This document shows, one piece after another, positions 32,787-45,200 of a stretch of 64,000 bases of DNA. The stretch's first letter is position 1; every line of letters begins with the position of its first letter. A model generated the notes under the pieces. It was not told the DNA's origin and ran no database searches. It saw only the letters and a program-made list of their open reading frames with translations. Origin of the DNA: Rachicladosporium sp. CCFEE 5018. Lineage: Eukaryota > Ascomycota > Dothideomycetes > Cladosporiales > Cladosporiaceae. The stretch lies in contig KZ111142.1 in assembly GCA_002077045.2 (NCBI GenBank), forward strand, positions 1,259,242-1,323,241, written 5' to 3'. Both the position numbers and the translations under genes were made by a program.

Positions 32787-34993
32787 ATGGACGGGCCCAT
32801 TGACACAGCAGCGGAAAACTTCCAACCTCTCTCAGATGCCGAGATCAAGGCCTTTTTTCACGACATAGACAAAGACATCAACGGCTATGTAACGTTTGAC
32901 GAGCTCGAGGCAAAGCTCCATGCAGTCCACGAAGAGCTGGCACCTAAGCCGCAGAAGCACAACCTGAATCACCCAGCTCGAAAGGACATTGAAAAAGGAA
33001 ATCACAATCATGCCAGCAATGGGTTGCATACATTTCTACTTGGCATCATGCCAGATTGCTCTGCCCATGTCAACGAGGAGGACTTCGTGAAGCGAGTCAG
33101 GACATGGCAGGTGCCGAGTCAGAAGCAGACGGATACGAAAGAGGAGGAAGCGCAGGAGAAAGAGAGGAAGATGCCGTTTCGAAGGAGATTGAGAGCATAC
33201 TGGGCGGTACATGGGCCAACTTACGTATTCATGGCTTGTGTGGTTGCGCTGCAGCTTGGTATGGGGTTGCGGCAGATGGTATGTCTACCTGGCCTTCCCA
33301 GGTTCTATACCGAATATTAGCTGACTTCGCACAGATCATATACATCAAGAACCCACTCGCGCGTGCTGCGCTCGGCTGGGGTATCATCGTTGCGAAGGCT
33401 TGCGCGGGCGTGCTATATCCGACGTTGTTCTTCATGCTACTGTCAATGAGTCGACACTTTGCGACCTTCCTGCGGCGAAGTCGGATCATCAGCCGCTTCA
33501 TCAATTGGGATTACAGTCAGACCTTTCACATCTACATGAGCATCGCCGGACTATCATTCGCAACATTACATGCCATTGGCCATCTCGCAGGCTCGATGGT
33601 AATGGGATCGCAGCCAGGACGCCAAGACGCTGTGGCACGCTACCTGGGAGAGGATGAAGTTCCGCTCACGCCTCGAGCATATGTCAGCAAGCTGCCTGGC
33701 TGGACAGGAATCACGGCACTCGGTCTCTTCTGGACCATCAGCTTGATGTCGATGCCCGCTGTAAGGAACTGGAGCTACGAAGCCTTTCAGCTAGCTCATC
33801 TGCTCATGTTTCCGATGATCGGTCTACTTTGTGCTCACGGGACGGCCGCGATCCTACAGGCGCCTATGATGGGGTACTGGCTGGCATTCCCAGCATTGCT
33901 GGTCATTTTTGAAAGATCATGGCGCTTCGTGCGCGGCTTCATGAATATGCAAGCTCGCATCAAGTTGCTTGATGACGACGCTGTTGCCATCAGTATCAAG
34001 GAACCCCGCGGGAGAGACTGGACTTACTCAGCTGGCCAGTACATCTTACTGCAAGTCCCGAGTGTGTCATCCTTTCAATGGCACCCATTCACTATCTCTG
34101 CGTGCCGTGGGAGTGTTATGCAAGTGCACATCAAGCTGGACGGCGACTGGACGAACGCTTTACGAGACTACTGCGAGAGAGACGATATCAGAGATCAGGG
34201 CGATGGCTGGAAAGACATCAAAGTTGGTGTTGATGGACCTTTTGGCGCGCCCGCTCAGCGCTTCTACGACTACGACTACAGCATCATTATCGGGGGAGGC
34301 ATCGGCATCACACCCTTCTCTGCGATCTTGACAGATCTCGAAGGACACCACCTCGAGCAGCGGGATCCCTGGCAAAGTCGACGAGGTTCACGAAGTCTTT
34401 CTCGCGGTCGGTCGATCGGACGTGAAAGCCGTCGAGGGTCGAAGCCCAATAGTACCACTATCGCGCCTCCAGTAGATCTCGCAGCTGCAGTAACTGAAAA
34501 GGTCGAAGGATCCGAGCCGCGCACCCCACCAACCCGCCGCGTCGACTTCCACTGGTCGGTCCGCGATAAGACAAATCTTCTCTGGTTTTCCGACCTGCTA
34601 AACCGCGCATTGTCTAATACAGACAAGGTCGCCAACAAATCCGACTTGGATCTGAACATTCACACGCATATCACCATGAAGCGCAAGAACATCTCTACCC
34701 ACGTCTTCCGGTATCTACTAGACTCCTACCGCACCGAAAGTGCGCCGTACTCAGCTTTGACGGGTCTGAAGCAGCCGAGTCACTTTGGGCGACCGGACTT
34801 CGATGAGATACTTGAGAGACATATGCAGGAGCTCATCGATATGGGGATTACGGAAAAGAAGGTGGGAGTGTTCTATTGTGGCACGCCTATCGTGGGCGAG
34901 ATCTTGAGTGATCGATGTCATTTGCTTACTGCCAAAGCGAGGGATACGGGGATTAAGATCAGATATGATTTCTTGATGGAAGTATTTGGCTGA
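32787..34993 (+). CDS. noxC: EF-hand NADPH oxidase, NoxC-like (form B)
   Basis: CDS join(32787..33278, 33335..34993), 716 residues; 56-nt intron. Same domains as 7614-9819: haem His pairs kept (FHIYMSIAG...LH and AHLL...CAH), HPFT, GGGIGITPF and CGTP. Here the EF-hand loop 28-39 is canonical (D-K-D-I-N-G-Y-V-T-F-D-E), with Asp at position 3 and Glu at position 12, so calcium binding is plausible, unlike form A. The two proteins otherwise differ at scattered positions only. Confidence 0.87.
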
Positions 34994-35127
34994 TCATGGC
35001 CGTCGCCGGGAATTCGCCTCAAAGCTACCGTCCGGTGAGACGATTGGACTCGATCTCTACGCCTGGAAGTTCTTCTGGCAAAGTCTTACTGCCATCTGAT
35101 CCACAGCAGCATTGTTGCTCGCAAACC

Positions 35128-36996
35128 CTAAATGCGCGACTCTGACAACGCCTCGCTCGCAGAGTCGAGCTTAGCTCTCTCATTGCATCCCCGCAGTACT
35201 TTACTGGCTGTGTGAGTGGACACTACCTGCGACAACACGGCGTATCCGTCTACTCGAGGCAGCTGTATGAAGTACATGGTCAATGCCTCAAGCTCCTGCA
35301 AGGTAAGAGAGTGCAGTGACGATTCCTTGCCCGGGCAGAACTTGGTAATACCCTCCTGGAATCTGTCCTGGAGTGCCGCAGGTATCAAGCTATCCGAAGC
35401 GATGCCCCAGCGTCGGCCTGTGGGCGGCTCCGATGCGGATCCGCTCTCTGGTGGGCGTAGCCACCAAAGACAGACAGACCAATGCTGGAATACAGAGTAG
35501 GTGATTCTCACCAGCCCCGCAGTCCACAGCTGGAATTGGATCTGGTGCTGCGCGCAGCAGGGGTCATAACGCGGCGGCTTCGCTGCCGTTCGCGGTTTAA
35601 GTGAGATTTCACTCGGCATTCCCATCACAAGTTCGTGTCGGAAGTAACGACGATCTTGGCAGCACATACGTTCCAGGCTATAGGGCACGCCGGGTTCGAT
35701 GCCCACGGATCGCGACTTTGTCATGTGATCCTTCACGCTTGACGGGACCAGGTGTTGAAAGCTTCCGGTTCTCACGACGTAATCCCACCAGTTGTCGTCC
35801 AGCAGGTTGCGGACGAAGTATCTATCCACTGGCCATGTCAGATATTTGTCGGACTGGCCTCTTGCCCCACGCTCAGCTGCTATCTCCGGGGAGCGGAGTG
35901 GCCACTCCTCGATTACAGGCGAACCCCGATGAGCGTAATCATTATGTATGGGAAAGTACAACGGACCACCGAAGATCTGTCGCTCCAGTTGATAACCAGC
36001 TTCTGGCGGTGCCGTTGCAACGCGCTCGAAGTAGTCCTCACCGTGAAAACCGCCGAGCGCCCAGTCTTGCGCCGCGTGAGCAATTTCATGGATCAAAATT
36101 ATCGCCAGCCTGAACATGTGCTCGCACCATCTGTCGTCTTCCTGGTCACCGCCTTGCCTTACAGCATCGACATGTTTCTTCGAGATGGTGATCAGCATAG
36201 TGGCCTTACTCCGTCCGCCATGAGCATGGCAAGGTGTATAAACGGTCATACCCTGGAATCGCTCTTGTGGCAGCAGAGGCCTGATCTCGTATGTGATATT
36301 CGCCGCCATGGCGGCTAGCTCATCACGCACTAGCTCGTAATCGCGGGCCTTGATTTCGTCCATGGCTCTCACGGGATGCAAGACCTCGGGTCCCTCAGCA
36401 TGATCGGGCACGGACTCATTTACACCCCAGAAGAGGGCGTGGAAGGAATGGGTTGCCTGGAGGGTCTGCAGCAGGTGCGATGCCAGCTTCAGTGCTGGAA
36501 AGATAAGTTCGTACGTCGCGTCCGCGGAAAAGCGGTCACGGTGGAATAGAGGGAGAAGCATATGCTGCGAAGGGAACATAGTTCCGACTGTAAGGCTCTC
36601 GATCGGTGCATCCGTCACTTTTGACGCTGATGTGGGCTGTATTAGGGACGGCGCGCTCGACAGTGCCTGCAGGGTCAGGGTCGGTCTTGTCTCTTCGAGT
36701 GAAGACTTTGGAACAGCGATTGAGTCGCGCCTTGTCTCTGGAGTGCTTGTTTCGTCCGACTCCAGCTTCGTACTTGACAGGCGACTGCACAGGGCCTCTA
36801 CACCGGCCTCATCGATCATTTTATCAGGACGCTGAGGAGGACTGCAGCTAGGACCCGAGTGTCCCGCCGGTTTTGGGCTGCGCCTACTCTTGAGCAGTGC
36901 CACATCATCATGGTACATCGTAGTCAGTCTCGACTTAGCTCGCGAGAGACCGAACACTGGGCTCTTCAGTCCCGACTTGCGTTGACGCTGCGCCAT
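35128..36996 (-). CDS. HExxH-family gene A, putative zinc metallopeptidase-like protein (form B)
   Basis: Single-exon ORF, 622 residues, no family recognised with certainty. A basic, Ser/Pro-rich N-terminus (1-140, probably disordered) precedes a globular part beginning LPLFHRDRF. HEIAH lies at 303-307 in a hydrophobic helix (RLAIILIHEIAHAAQDW). It is followed by EDYF (320-323) and EAGYQLERQIFGG (332-344), where E332 or E338 could be the third zinc ligand as in gluzincins. No signal peptide or membrane segment, so likely intracellular. Gene B next to it is a paralogue with the same landmarks. The form A copy is truncated by a deletion. Start is the ATG at 36996. Confidence 0.7.
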   Translation of the reverse strand: MAQRQRKSGLKSPVFGLSRAKSRLTTMYHDDVALLKSRRSPKPAGHSGPSCSPPQRPDKMIDEAGVEALCSRLSSTKLESDETSTPETRRDSIAVPKSSLEETRPTLTLQALSSAPSLIQPTSASKVTDAPIESLTVGTMFPSQHMLLPLFHRDRFSADATYELIFPALKLASHLLQTLQATHSFHALFWGVNESVPDHAEGPEVLHPVRAMDEIKARDYELVRDELAAMAANITYEIRPLLPQERFQGMTVYTPCHAHGGRSKATMLITISKKHVDAVRQGGDQEDDRWCEHMFRLAIILIHEIAHAAQDWALGGFHGEDYFERVATAPPEAGYQLERQIFGGPLYFPIHNDYAHRGSPVIEEWPLRSPEIAAERGARGQSDKYLTWPVDRYFVRNLLDDNWWDYVVRTGSFQHLVPSSVKDHMTKSRSVGIEPGVPYSLERMCCQDRRYFRHELVMGMPSEISLKPRTAAKPPRYDPCCAQHQIQFQLWTAGLVRITYSVFQHWSVCLWWLRPPESGSASEPPTGRRWGIASDSLIPAALQDRFQEGITKFCPGKESSLHSLTLQELEALTMYFIQLPRVDGYAVLSQVVSTHTASKVLRGCNERAKLDSASEALSESRI

Positions 36997-37653
36997 GGTA
37001 CTACGTAGAGGATAGAAGAGTCAACCGTGTCAACGAAGTTTCAATGCCAAAACAACATGGTGAGAGCATGGTGGTGTATCTGCAAGCATACTTAAGAGCA
37101 AGCAGAGCTGAGGATGGCTCCCAAGATTCACGCTGGCCAGCATTAGAGTGTAAATGCTGACCTCGCATGTGTTTGTAAGTGGTCAATCCTACCTCAGCCA
37201 TGTGCAAGATTTTGAAACTCCTGACACAATGGGATGGGTCACTGCAATATAAGCTTACGCTGCGATGCTGTTGGGGACGGGGCCGCGCTCGCCTTGGACC
37301 CGTCGACAGTCGAACTCAATGCGAGCAACGCTACAGGTGTACTTCGCTACGATCGACTCGCAGCGAGCTGCGTGGGAGTAGTGGCAAGCCTACGATATCT
37401 GGACTCTCAAAGTATGTACGATCTTGAACCTCATTGATGGCGTCTTGGTCGTACTTTAAGATCTCATGAGCCGCACCATCACTCAGAGGCATCACTCTCA
37501 AGGTCGCTTCCTCACGTGACCCCCACCGATGTTCGATATCATCGGTCCTTCGCTCAGACCTCACCTCACTGTGGAGATACGCCCCCACATCGTTGCGAAC
37601 CTGCGAAGCAGAGATCGAGACAGCTTTCAACGCGAGCGTGACCTGAAGTACTA
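36997..37653. other. Intergenic between HExxH genes A and B (form B)
   Basis: 657 bp holding the gene A promoter and the gene B 3' flank. No gene seen. Confidence 0.4.
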
Positions 37654-39432
37654 TCAGGAGGCACCTTTCTGCGGACTCATTTTCTCTGTCGGCTCAGTGA
37701 TGCTCAAGATCGGGAAGAACGTCTCCGGTGTCCTATCGAGCGGCCAAGCAGAACAATGGTAAAACTCACAATCCGGGAAGTCGCCGCACTCGCGGACATG
37801 CGCAACATGCTCCGACGCAACTGTCAACAACTTGGTTTCGATCTCCGTTGCGGTGTGCTCCTCCGCGGGACGAAGCCACGAGAGACAGGTACGCCATCGC
37901 ATGGCATCATCGCGTGTCGTCGCCGCCCTGTGACCTCGAGTCCACTCTGAGAACTGATGCAGACTGCGCTTGCAGCATCTGGCATAGAGCTGCGGTGGTT
38001 GTGTGACTGCTCTGGTTCTTGATTTTGGCTCGCGACCGAACCGCTGACCCACATCCATTATGTCGTGGGACGATGGGCGACACAGACGCTCCAAGGTCAC
38101 AGGCACTCCGGACGGTTTCCCCTTCTGCGCACAATACTCAATCCACATCTGCACATCCCTAGGAATGAGCTTCCGTGGATCTTTCGCGGCTACCAGCCAC
38201 CACTCATCGCTCTGCAGATCCCGCAAGAAGCTCATATCAAGCCGCCAATGTCGATCCTCTGCCAGCTGATCATTGTTGCGAATACGGTCCTCAAGCTTCG
38301 CGTCCTTTTGTGTCGGCCATCTGCCGATGTAGCCAATGTAGCCAAATTTCTCGAAGTCCTCGCAGGTGAAAATGGCCACAACACCTCCGAAGATCTGTCG
38401 TTCGAGTTCGTAGCCGGATTCGGCACAGAGACTGTCTTGGAAGTAGTCTTCCGCGCGTTGTCCGCCTACTGCCCAGGCCTGTGCTACGTGTGCAGCTTCG
38501 TGGATGAGAGTGATGGCTAGACGCGCCACGTTTCTGGCACGAGAATCGCTCGTATACTCCTTGTCTAAGCGCAGAGGATTGATGAGCTCTTTGGCGTCAA
38601 TTAGTATCAAGCAGGGAGTCTGTCTGTGGTCACCAGTAAGCAACGAGGGTCTGTAGGTTGTCTGACCCTGGAGTTCCATTGCTCGTAGTTCGTCGCGAAC
38701 GACTATCCTGGTATCATCTGCCATGGCAGCCAAGTCGTTCCATACGCTCTCGTAGTCCGCCGGCGTAAGCTCATGTATGGATCTCACGGGGTGAACCTCC
38801 TCAGCTGTATCCCCGGGGACGACTTTGTTCACACCAAAAAAGATGGCATGCAGGTAATATATTGCCTGCGGTGTGCGTAGAAGCCGGGTCGCGAGCTTCA
38901 CTGCTGGGAAGATGGCCTCGTACGGCGTATGCTGGCAGAAGCGACCTTTGAGGAACAACGGATGGACTTCGTCAGTGGACCATTTCGGAGCAGTGCGCTG
39001 CTCGCTGGTCACAGCCAGCGTCGGCTTGACTAGTGAACCTACGCTCAGACGGGACATCATCGAAGCCGGCGACGACTGCGCTGTAGCCGAAGTCACTCTG
39101 GCCCGACCCATCTTTAGAGTTGCGTAAATCTCGTTGTCGGGCTGCCCAGAGCCAGGCGGTAGGGCTTGCTTGCCGTAATCTCCGAGTCCTGGCAGTTCCT
39201 TTGACCAATTCGGGGAGCAGACGCTATCTTTGCGGTCCAGATAAGTGGCTTCGGTACGTTCGAGCGCAGCTTCAGTCCATACCGCTGTCTCCGGCACCTT
39301 GTGTACGTTGGCGGTCCCCTCGAGCGGAGGCACGCTGTCGTGGTTCAGTGTTGTCCGACGCCAGTCAGCTCCGGCTCGTGACAGGCGGTGAGGTTTGCGG
39401 TCACAGCGTCTGTGGCGTTGATACCTCGCCAT
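37654..39432 (-). CDS. HExxH-family gene B, putative zinc metallopeptidase-like protein (form B)
   Basis: Single-exon ORF, 592 residues, paralogue of gene A directly downstream on the same strand. Shared landmarks: HPLFLKGRF, a YEAIFPAVKLATRLL helix, FFGVNKVVP, HPVRSIHELTPADY, then RLAITLIHEAAHVAQAW with HEAAH at 311-315, EDYF (328-331) and ESGYELERQIFGG (338-350). The N-terminal ~120 residues are basic and low in order. C-terminal half has many Cys/Trp/His (RCCKRSLHQFSEW). The HExxH plus downstream Glu pattern suggests a zinc metalloprotein, but activity is unproven. The form A copy at 11197-12977 is a pseudogene. Confidence 0.7.
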   Translation of the reverse strand: MARYQRHRRCDRKPHRLSRAGADWRRTTLNHDSVPPLEGTANVHKVPETAVWTEAALERTEATYLDRKDSVCSPNWSKELPGLGDYGKQALPPGSGQPDNEIYATLKMGRARVTSATAQSSPASMMSRLSVGSLVKPTLAVTSEQRTAPKWSTDEVHPLFLKGRFCQHTPYEAIFPAVKLATRLLRTPQAIYYLHAIFFGVNKVVPGDTAEEVHPVRSIHELTPADYESVWNDLAAMADDTRIVVRDELRAMELQGQTTYRPSLLTGDHRQTPCLILIDAKELINPLRLDKEYTSDSRARNVARLAITLIHEAAHVAQAWAVGGQRAEDYFQDSLCAESGYELERQIFGGVVAIFTCEDFEKFGYIGYIGRWPTQKDAKLEDRIRNNDQLAEDRHWRLDMSFLRDLQSDEWWLVAAKDPRKLIPRDVQMWIEYCAQKGKPSGVPVTLERLCRPSSHDIMDVGQRFGREPKSRTRAVTQPPQLYARCCKRSLHQFSEWTRGHRAATTRDDAMRWRTCLSWLRPAEEHTATEIETKLLTVASEHVAHVRECGDFPDCEFYHCSAWPLDRTPETFFPILSITEPTEKMSPQKGAS

Positions 39433-40142
39433 CTCCGTCTACGTCCGTCGAACAGAGTCGTCTAGCCGGAGAGATACGATGCATTGTAAGGTATGAGCGC
39501 GCACGAAGCGCTCGTTTACAAGACATGGCGAGAGTCTGAATGAAAACAGTTGAGGGTGGCTGCACGCAACTCGTTCAGAAATGCTGCGTAAGAATTTAAG
39601 AGGTCGAAGACAGCTGACCTAGTCGAAGTGGACGAGTGGTCGAGGTTATTTTGCCAGTCCCGACACTTTGGAACGTGCCACCGCGACCGTACTATCTATT
39701 CGTGAGAGAGTTGATCGCGGATTCGGTCTGCACCATAGTGAGCTTGTGAATTGGAATCAAGAGTGGGCTGTCTTAACCTCCTTTCGCTTGTATCAATCTG
39801 CGCGGGCAGTTACCTCCGCTTCTCCGAAGAGACCTGCGCGCTCTTATGCTACTATCAACGCATATGCAACAGTCGGTCTGCCAACCTACATATGTGAGAG
39901 ATTATAGCATCTCAAAAAGTCTTTGCTTTGATCTCTCACGGACACGGTGACACAATATTCGACTAACACGGGTGAGCTTATAGGAGCGTTGTCAACGTTT
40001 CAGCACTAAGGAGAAGCGACATACATCTAGAAGCGTAATCATAGCCACAGCACGCTCGCTCAGCATACCATTTCAGCAACATCAATCCGTGACATCAGGC
40101 CTTCCAAGCTAGTGGCCACCCATCACACCGTTTCTCACGCAC
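39433..40142. other. Intergenic, gene B to pyruvate kinase (form B)
   Basis: 710 bp, partly alignable to 12978-13552. Nothing recognised. Confidence 0.4.
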
Positions 40143-41767
40143 CTAATCATCAACCAGCCCCAAATCCTCCTGCGCCGGCACCACGCGAAGCGTGTTCGTG
40201 TGTCCCATGCCACCTCTCCAGCCCTGCACACACACCACAATATCACCCTTATTGAGCACGCCGAGCTCAATCGCATTCATGATGCCGAACTTCAGGCGGT
40301 TGTCGACGTCCTCCTGCCACGGGTGCTTGCTGAAGTCTGGCTTCTCTTGCGGGTAGTGGAAGGGGTAGACGCCGCGGTAGAGGTGAGAGTAACGGGATGC
40401 CGAGGCGTTGCGGGAGACCATGATGATTGGGCAGACGGGGCGGTATTTGGAGACGAGGCGGGCGGTGTTGCCGCTGTGAATGTGTTAGTGATTTCTGCGC
40501 GGAGGAAGGATTGCAGGGCGACTTACGATGTGGTCAACACGACAATCGCACCTGCGTTCTGCTCAAGCGACGCAGACACAGCAGCCATGGCGCATGTCTC
40601 AGTTGTCGGCACTGGCCTGGGCGCCAAACTCCTCAACTCATCGAAAGCATTCACGTACGGAATAGCAATCTCAGCCAACAAGCAAGTCTCGTGCATCATG
40701 TTGACAGCCTCCTTGGGGTAGTTGCCCTTGGCCGTCTCACCACTCAACATCACACAGTCGGCACCATCGAGCACCGCGTTGCCCACATCGGACACCTCAG
40801 CGCGGGTCGGACGAGGATTGTAAGTCATGCTCTCCAACATCTGCGTAGCGCAGATCACCGGCTTGCCAGCAATGTTGCACTTGGTGATCATCATCTTCTG
40901 CGCGATGAAGACCTGCGCGGGAGGAATCTCGATTCCGAGATCGCCACGAGCGACCATCACACCGTCGGTCTCCTTGAGGATGGCGTCGAAGTTGTTGACA
41001 CCCTGCTGGTTCTCGATCTTGGCGATGATCTGAACGTGCTTCCCGTCTTCGCCGAGCACTTTGCGGATGGCGGTGATGTCCTCTGCGCGGCGGATGAAGG
41101 AGGCGAAGACCATATCAACGTTGTTCTTCACGCCGAAGCGGAGATCGGCTTGGTCCTTCTCGGAAAGAGCAGGAAGATCGACGTCGGTCTTGGGGAGGTT
41201 CACGCCCTTCTTGGAGGAGATCTTGCCGTTGTTGACTGCCTTGCATCGCACGGTCTTGTCGTCCACTACCTCGAGCACCTCGAACGCGAGCACACCATCG
41301 TCCACGTAGATTGTACGACCCTTCTCGATCACCTTGGTGATGTTCTTGTAGTCGACGTACATATTCTTGTTGTCACTGGCCGTGGCATATTTCTCGTCCG
41401 TGGTAATGTTTAGCTCAGTTCCAGCCGAGATGGGGATATCCTCGTCTCCTGGTGTGTTGCCTGTGCGGATCTCGGGGCCCTTGGTATCGAGGGCAATTGC
41501 GACCGGGCGTCCCTCCTGCTCCTTCTCTGCCTTGCGGGCATTGTCAATCACGGACTGATGGTACTCGTAGCTGCCGTGAGAGAAGTTCATGCGGACGACG
41601 TTCATGCCAGCCTTGCGTAGCATGTTCATCTTCTCTGGCGAGTTGGTCTTTGGACCAATCGTGCAGATAATCGACGTCCGCCTGAAGTTCTTAGCCGGCT
41701 TGTACTCAGTGTTGAGGTTGGCGAGCCATTCTGCCCTCGTCTTGCCAATGGTGAGGTGGTCTCCCAT
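40143..41767 (-). CDS. PYK1: Pyruvate kinase (form B)
   Basis: CDS complement(join(40143..40473, 40527..41767)), 523 residues. The first 413 codons give the same protein as form A, with only synonymous changes. Exon 2 differs at HAIELGVLTK/NAIELGVLNK-type positions. The intron (40474-40526) is the same length but its interior is unrelated to form A, with CACTAAC as branch site. Strong purifying selection on both copies is evident. Confidence 0.95.
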
Positions 41768-42255
41768 GATTGCGGTGTGGTGGTGTGTGGTTCTGTATTC
41801 TCAGCTGCGTATGTCAAAATATGAGAAGCACGACTGTGAGAGTACAGAAGCAGAATAGTAGTGGAAGCAGAAGAAGAGAGCGGTGTTGCAATAAAGTTTA
41901 TACACTGAGTAGGTGACGGACAGCTCCTTCCTTCTGTACTTTTTTGTTTAGGTAGACGCGCCAAAGCGCCCCGCACCCCCACCAATATCAATCTCAACGC
42001 CGCGTATTTCACCGCAGAAGTCCAATATGCTGACCTTGCGCCTGATAATGCACGTGGTCACTGATTGGGGGAGCATCACTCACGGGACATACGTCGGACC
42101 ATTGAATAACCATGTAATTTGCGCCGATTGGGACGACCTTCCCGTCAATCTGGAAACTTCACGACCACGTTGTTGAGCTGTCGAGCTTCCACAGACTTTA
42201 TTTTCAGCCTTATCGGACTCCGTGTCTGCTTAGTCAGGAAAGGTCTCCACTATGG
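41768..42255. other. Upstream region of pyruvate kinase (form B)
   Basis: 488 bp with the pyruvate kinase promoter on its left and the 3' flank of the large membrane protein on its right. A short T-run at 41939-41945 and nothing gene-like. Confidence 0.4.
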
Positions 42256-45200
42256 CTACCGAACCCTCGCATCCCCTCTCCTGTCCTCGTAAAGCACCGT
42301 TGCAAAAGTCAGCGTCAGACACATCGATATCGTCAACGGTATCGCAGCGTTCTGTAGATCCGATGCGTGGCCCCACTGGAACAACCACAGAAAGAAGAAT
42401 AGCACCCCAGGTGTGTTCGCAAGACTGGCATAGGCAAGTACCCATGCAAAGCCTCGTCTCTCCCTTGCGATAATGCCCCAGAAGACTTCGCTCTCGGAGT
42501 CAGTCATATCGACAGGTGCTTTTCGCTTGGGCAGTACCTTGAGGCGACTGGTGTCAGCCTGGTTGTAGGCGTTCTTGCGCTGCTGGTGCAGAATATGCCA
42601 GCTGTGGCATGAGGTGCATGACGAGTAATAGCGATGTCGATACTCCGACTTTAAGATGGGACCATGGGGTGGGCGAAAGTGCGGCGGTTTGAGGGGACTT
42701 GGCTGGAAGTCGTAGTCGGTATCTGTATCTGCTGGGAAATCATTGGCGACTGGCTCACTGAGGTGAGATGCGAACTTTTGAAACTGCGCCCAAAATCAGT
42801 CGAAGCACCTCAGCACACCATGGAGTCTCCATGTGTTTGCGCCACGAACGCGGCGGACTTACCCGATAGAAGTCGCAGTGATCGTACCTCCACCAGGAGA
42901 ACGTCTCTCGCAGCCATCCGCGGGTTCTGAGATATTCCTCTTTCAGCTTCCCAAAGAAATGTGGATCGTGGTCCAAGATGTGAGTCTCGATCACGGGGTA
43001 TCTGAATGCACTGCCGAGAAAATCTACCTCAACACAGAAGTATAGGTAGCGAGGATCGCGCTTCGCATTGGTGTTATGCCGAGGTGCAGTCGAACCCGAA
43101 CCGACAGACGGCGACCGAACACGGAGCTTGTTCAGACCGGCCGAAGGCCTATCGCTGGATGACGAATTGCTGCTTTGCGCGTTCGCTGTGCCGGTCCTAG
43201 GAGTAGAACTCGCAGAGCTCGCAGTGCTGGACGTAGGAATCGGGTTCGTAGCGGCGGTCACAATTTCGCGTTCAGTGCCAGTATACCAGGTGTACCTGTC
43301 AAGCGGATCTAGAAGCTGTAGGAACAGAAGCTTGGTGTCGAAGAGATTCCGTAGCGCGTTGGCCGAATCGACCGGAATATCCACATGGTCACTGCCTCCA
43401 CAGGGCTGTTTGTGATACCGTCAGCGTGCTTTCGTTTATTGGGAAACAATGTCTACGCACATAAGTCCAGCTTACACGTTCGTAGCCCCACCTCAAAGGG
43501 TGCACTGGAGATGCCAGGGGCCACCAGTACCAGCTTTCGCCCATGATGCATTCGATCCAGTATTTCAGTCGATCCAAGAGGGGGAGCTCTACCTTCGAAG
43601 AGATCACGAGTAGGTCCGAAGGAACCCAGGCTAGCTCGTGAGCGACAAAATCTATCGCATCTTCACCGAGTGCCCTTTCCGAGGCGCACGTGACGTTAGA
43701 ACGCAGCGCAGCCTTGATCTGGCTCTCATAGTACCAGTGCATAGAGTCGCGAAAGTCAAATCTGGCCTTGCTCGGCAGCAGAGTCTCGGGATCTTTGGCT
43801 GATGTTCGTAACCAGCGCGGAATCCCAACGTATCGCTGGTAGAACGTGTCAGTAACACCGCTGCTTATCGCCTTCCATAATCTTGAGATGTACAGATTAT
43901 TGGCGTGGATATGCAGGGGTGAGGTTGCAATCTGCAAGCGAGAGAAATCTATCACTTGGTCATCGTAGCTTGTCCGCTTGTGTTCTATTAAAGTTGCATT
44001 CGTCATTGGGAGCAGCCTGTTCAGCGTATCTGATCCATGCCCTTCGATATAGACTCTCTGCGAGGCTGAAGCTCGATTGAACATGCCAATTTCACCATTG
44101 CTTAGCATCTCCCATAGTCTTGAGATATACGGAGCATTGGCGTAGATATGCAGAGGTGAGGTTGCGATTGGCAAGCGTAAGAAATCGATCACTTGGTCCA
44201 TGTAGCTCATCGGCTTGTGTTCTAGTAGAGTTGCATTCGTCACTAGGAATTGCGTGATCAGTGCATCGACCCCATGTTCCTTGATATAGACCGTCCGCAA
44301 GGCTGAAGTGTTGAACCAAGAGCTGGCATCGGCGCTGCGGATGGAGTCGCCTGTATATCGGTGGTGCGGCTTTGTCAAGTCGACAGCCACATTGATATCG
44401 CTGCTGCCAACGAGTCCACGATAGCTCCGGAGGAAGTCACTAGCTCCACCATAATGATGACCTCCATCGCTTAAGGTAAGACGTCTTCTGGAGGAACTTT
44501 CAGTAATGCTTTCACCCCAGATGAGCGTCAAAGCAAGCTGCGCGAGCATCTGAGTATCTGTGCCATTCTTGAGCTGTGCCGAGGTCGATACATTGACTAG
44601 ATCGAGTAGTTCTTCTACCGCGTCGCCTGCAGACTTCGCTGTGCCATAGTGTTCCGGTAATCTCGTGATGAGATCTTCCAGAAATCTCGTTCTGTTCATT
44701 TCGGGTGAAATTGCATGTGTATCTACAGCTTGCCTGATCAGCGCATAAAATTCTTGCGTAACGACATCACTCGAGGCCAGAGCTTGGAGCCAAAGAACAC
44801 CGGCATCGCTGCGCACTAAGTCAGGTAGATAGCGTGGCTGCGACGCTGAAGAGAAGAAAAGTCCTTCGCCAATATCTCGACGACGGCGTTTCGGACTCCG
44901 GAGCAGATCATTGATGCGCCGGCTTGGCTCATCTTCAGAGTCCAATGCCAATAGTCTTATGTCGGGACGATGAGTAGGTTTATACTCAAGATCGTTGATG
45001 TCGAAGACAGTAACGCCTAGTACAAGGCTGGCAAGAGACCGGGCGAGATTCCAGACGAGATCAAGGCGGGCATCTGAATCGATCCTGAATGGTTGCGAGT
45101 TTGGACCTTTGGATCGATTGAGTAACTTCCCCGTGGTGACGTTTCCAACTAGTGCAGAATGTCTTGCGAGAAAGAACTTTAGGAGCGCTCCATTGAAACC

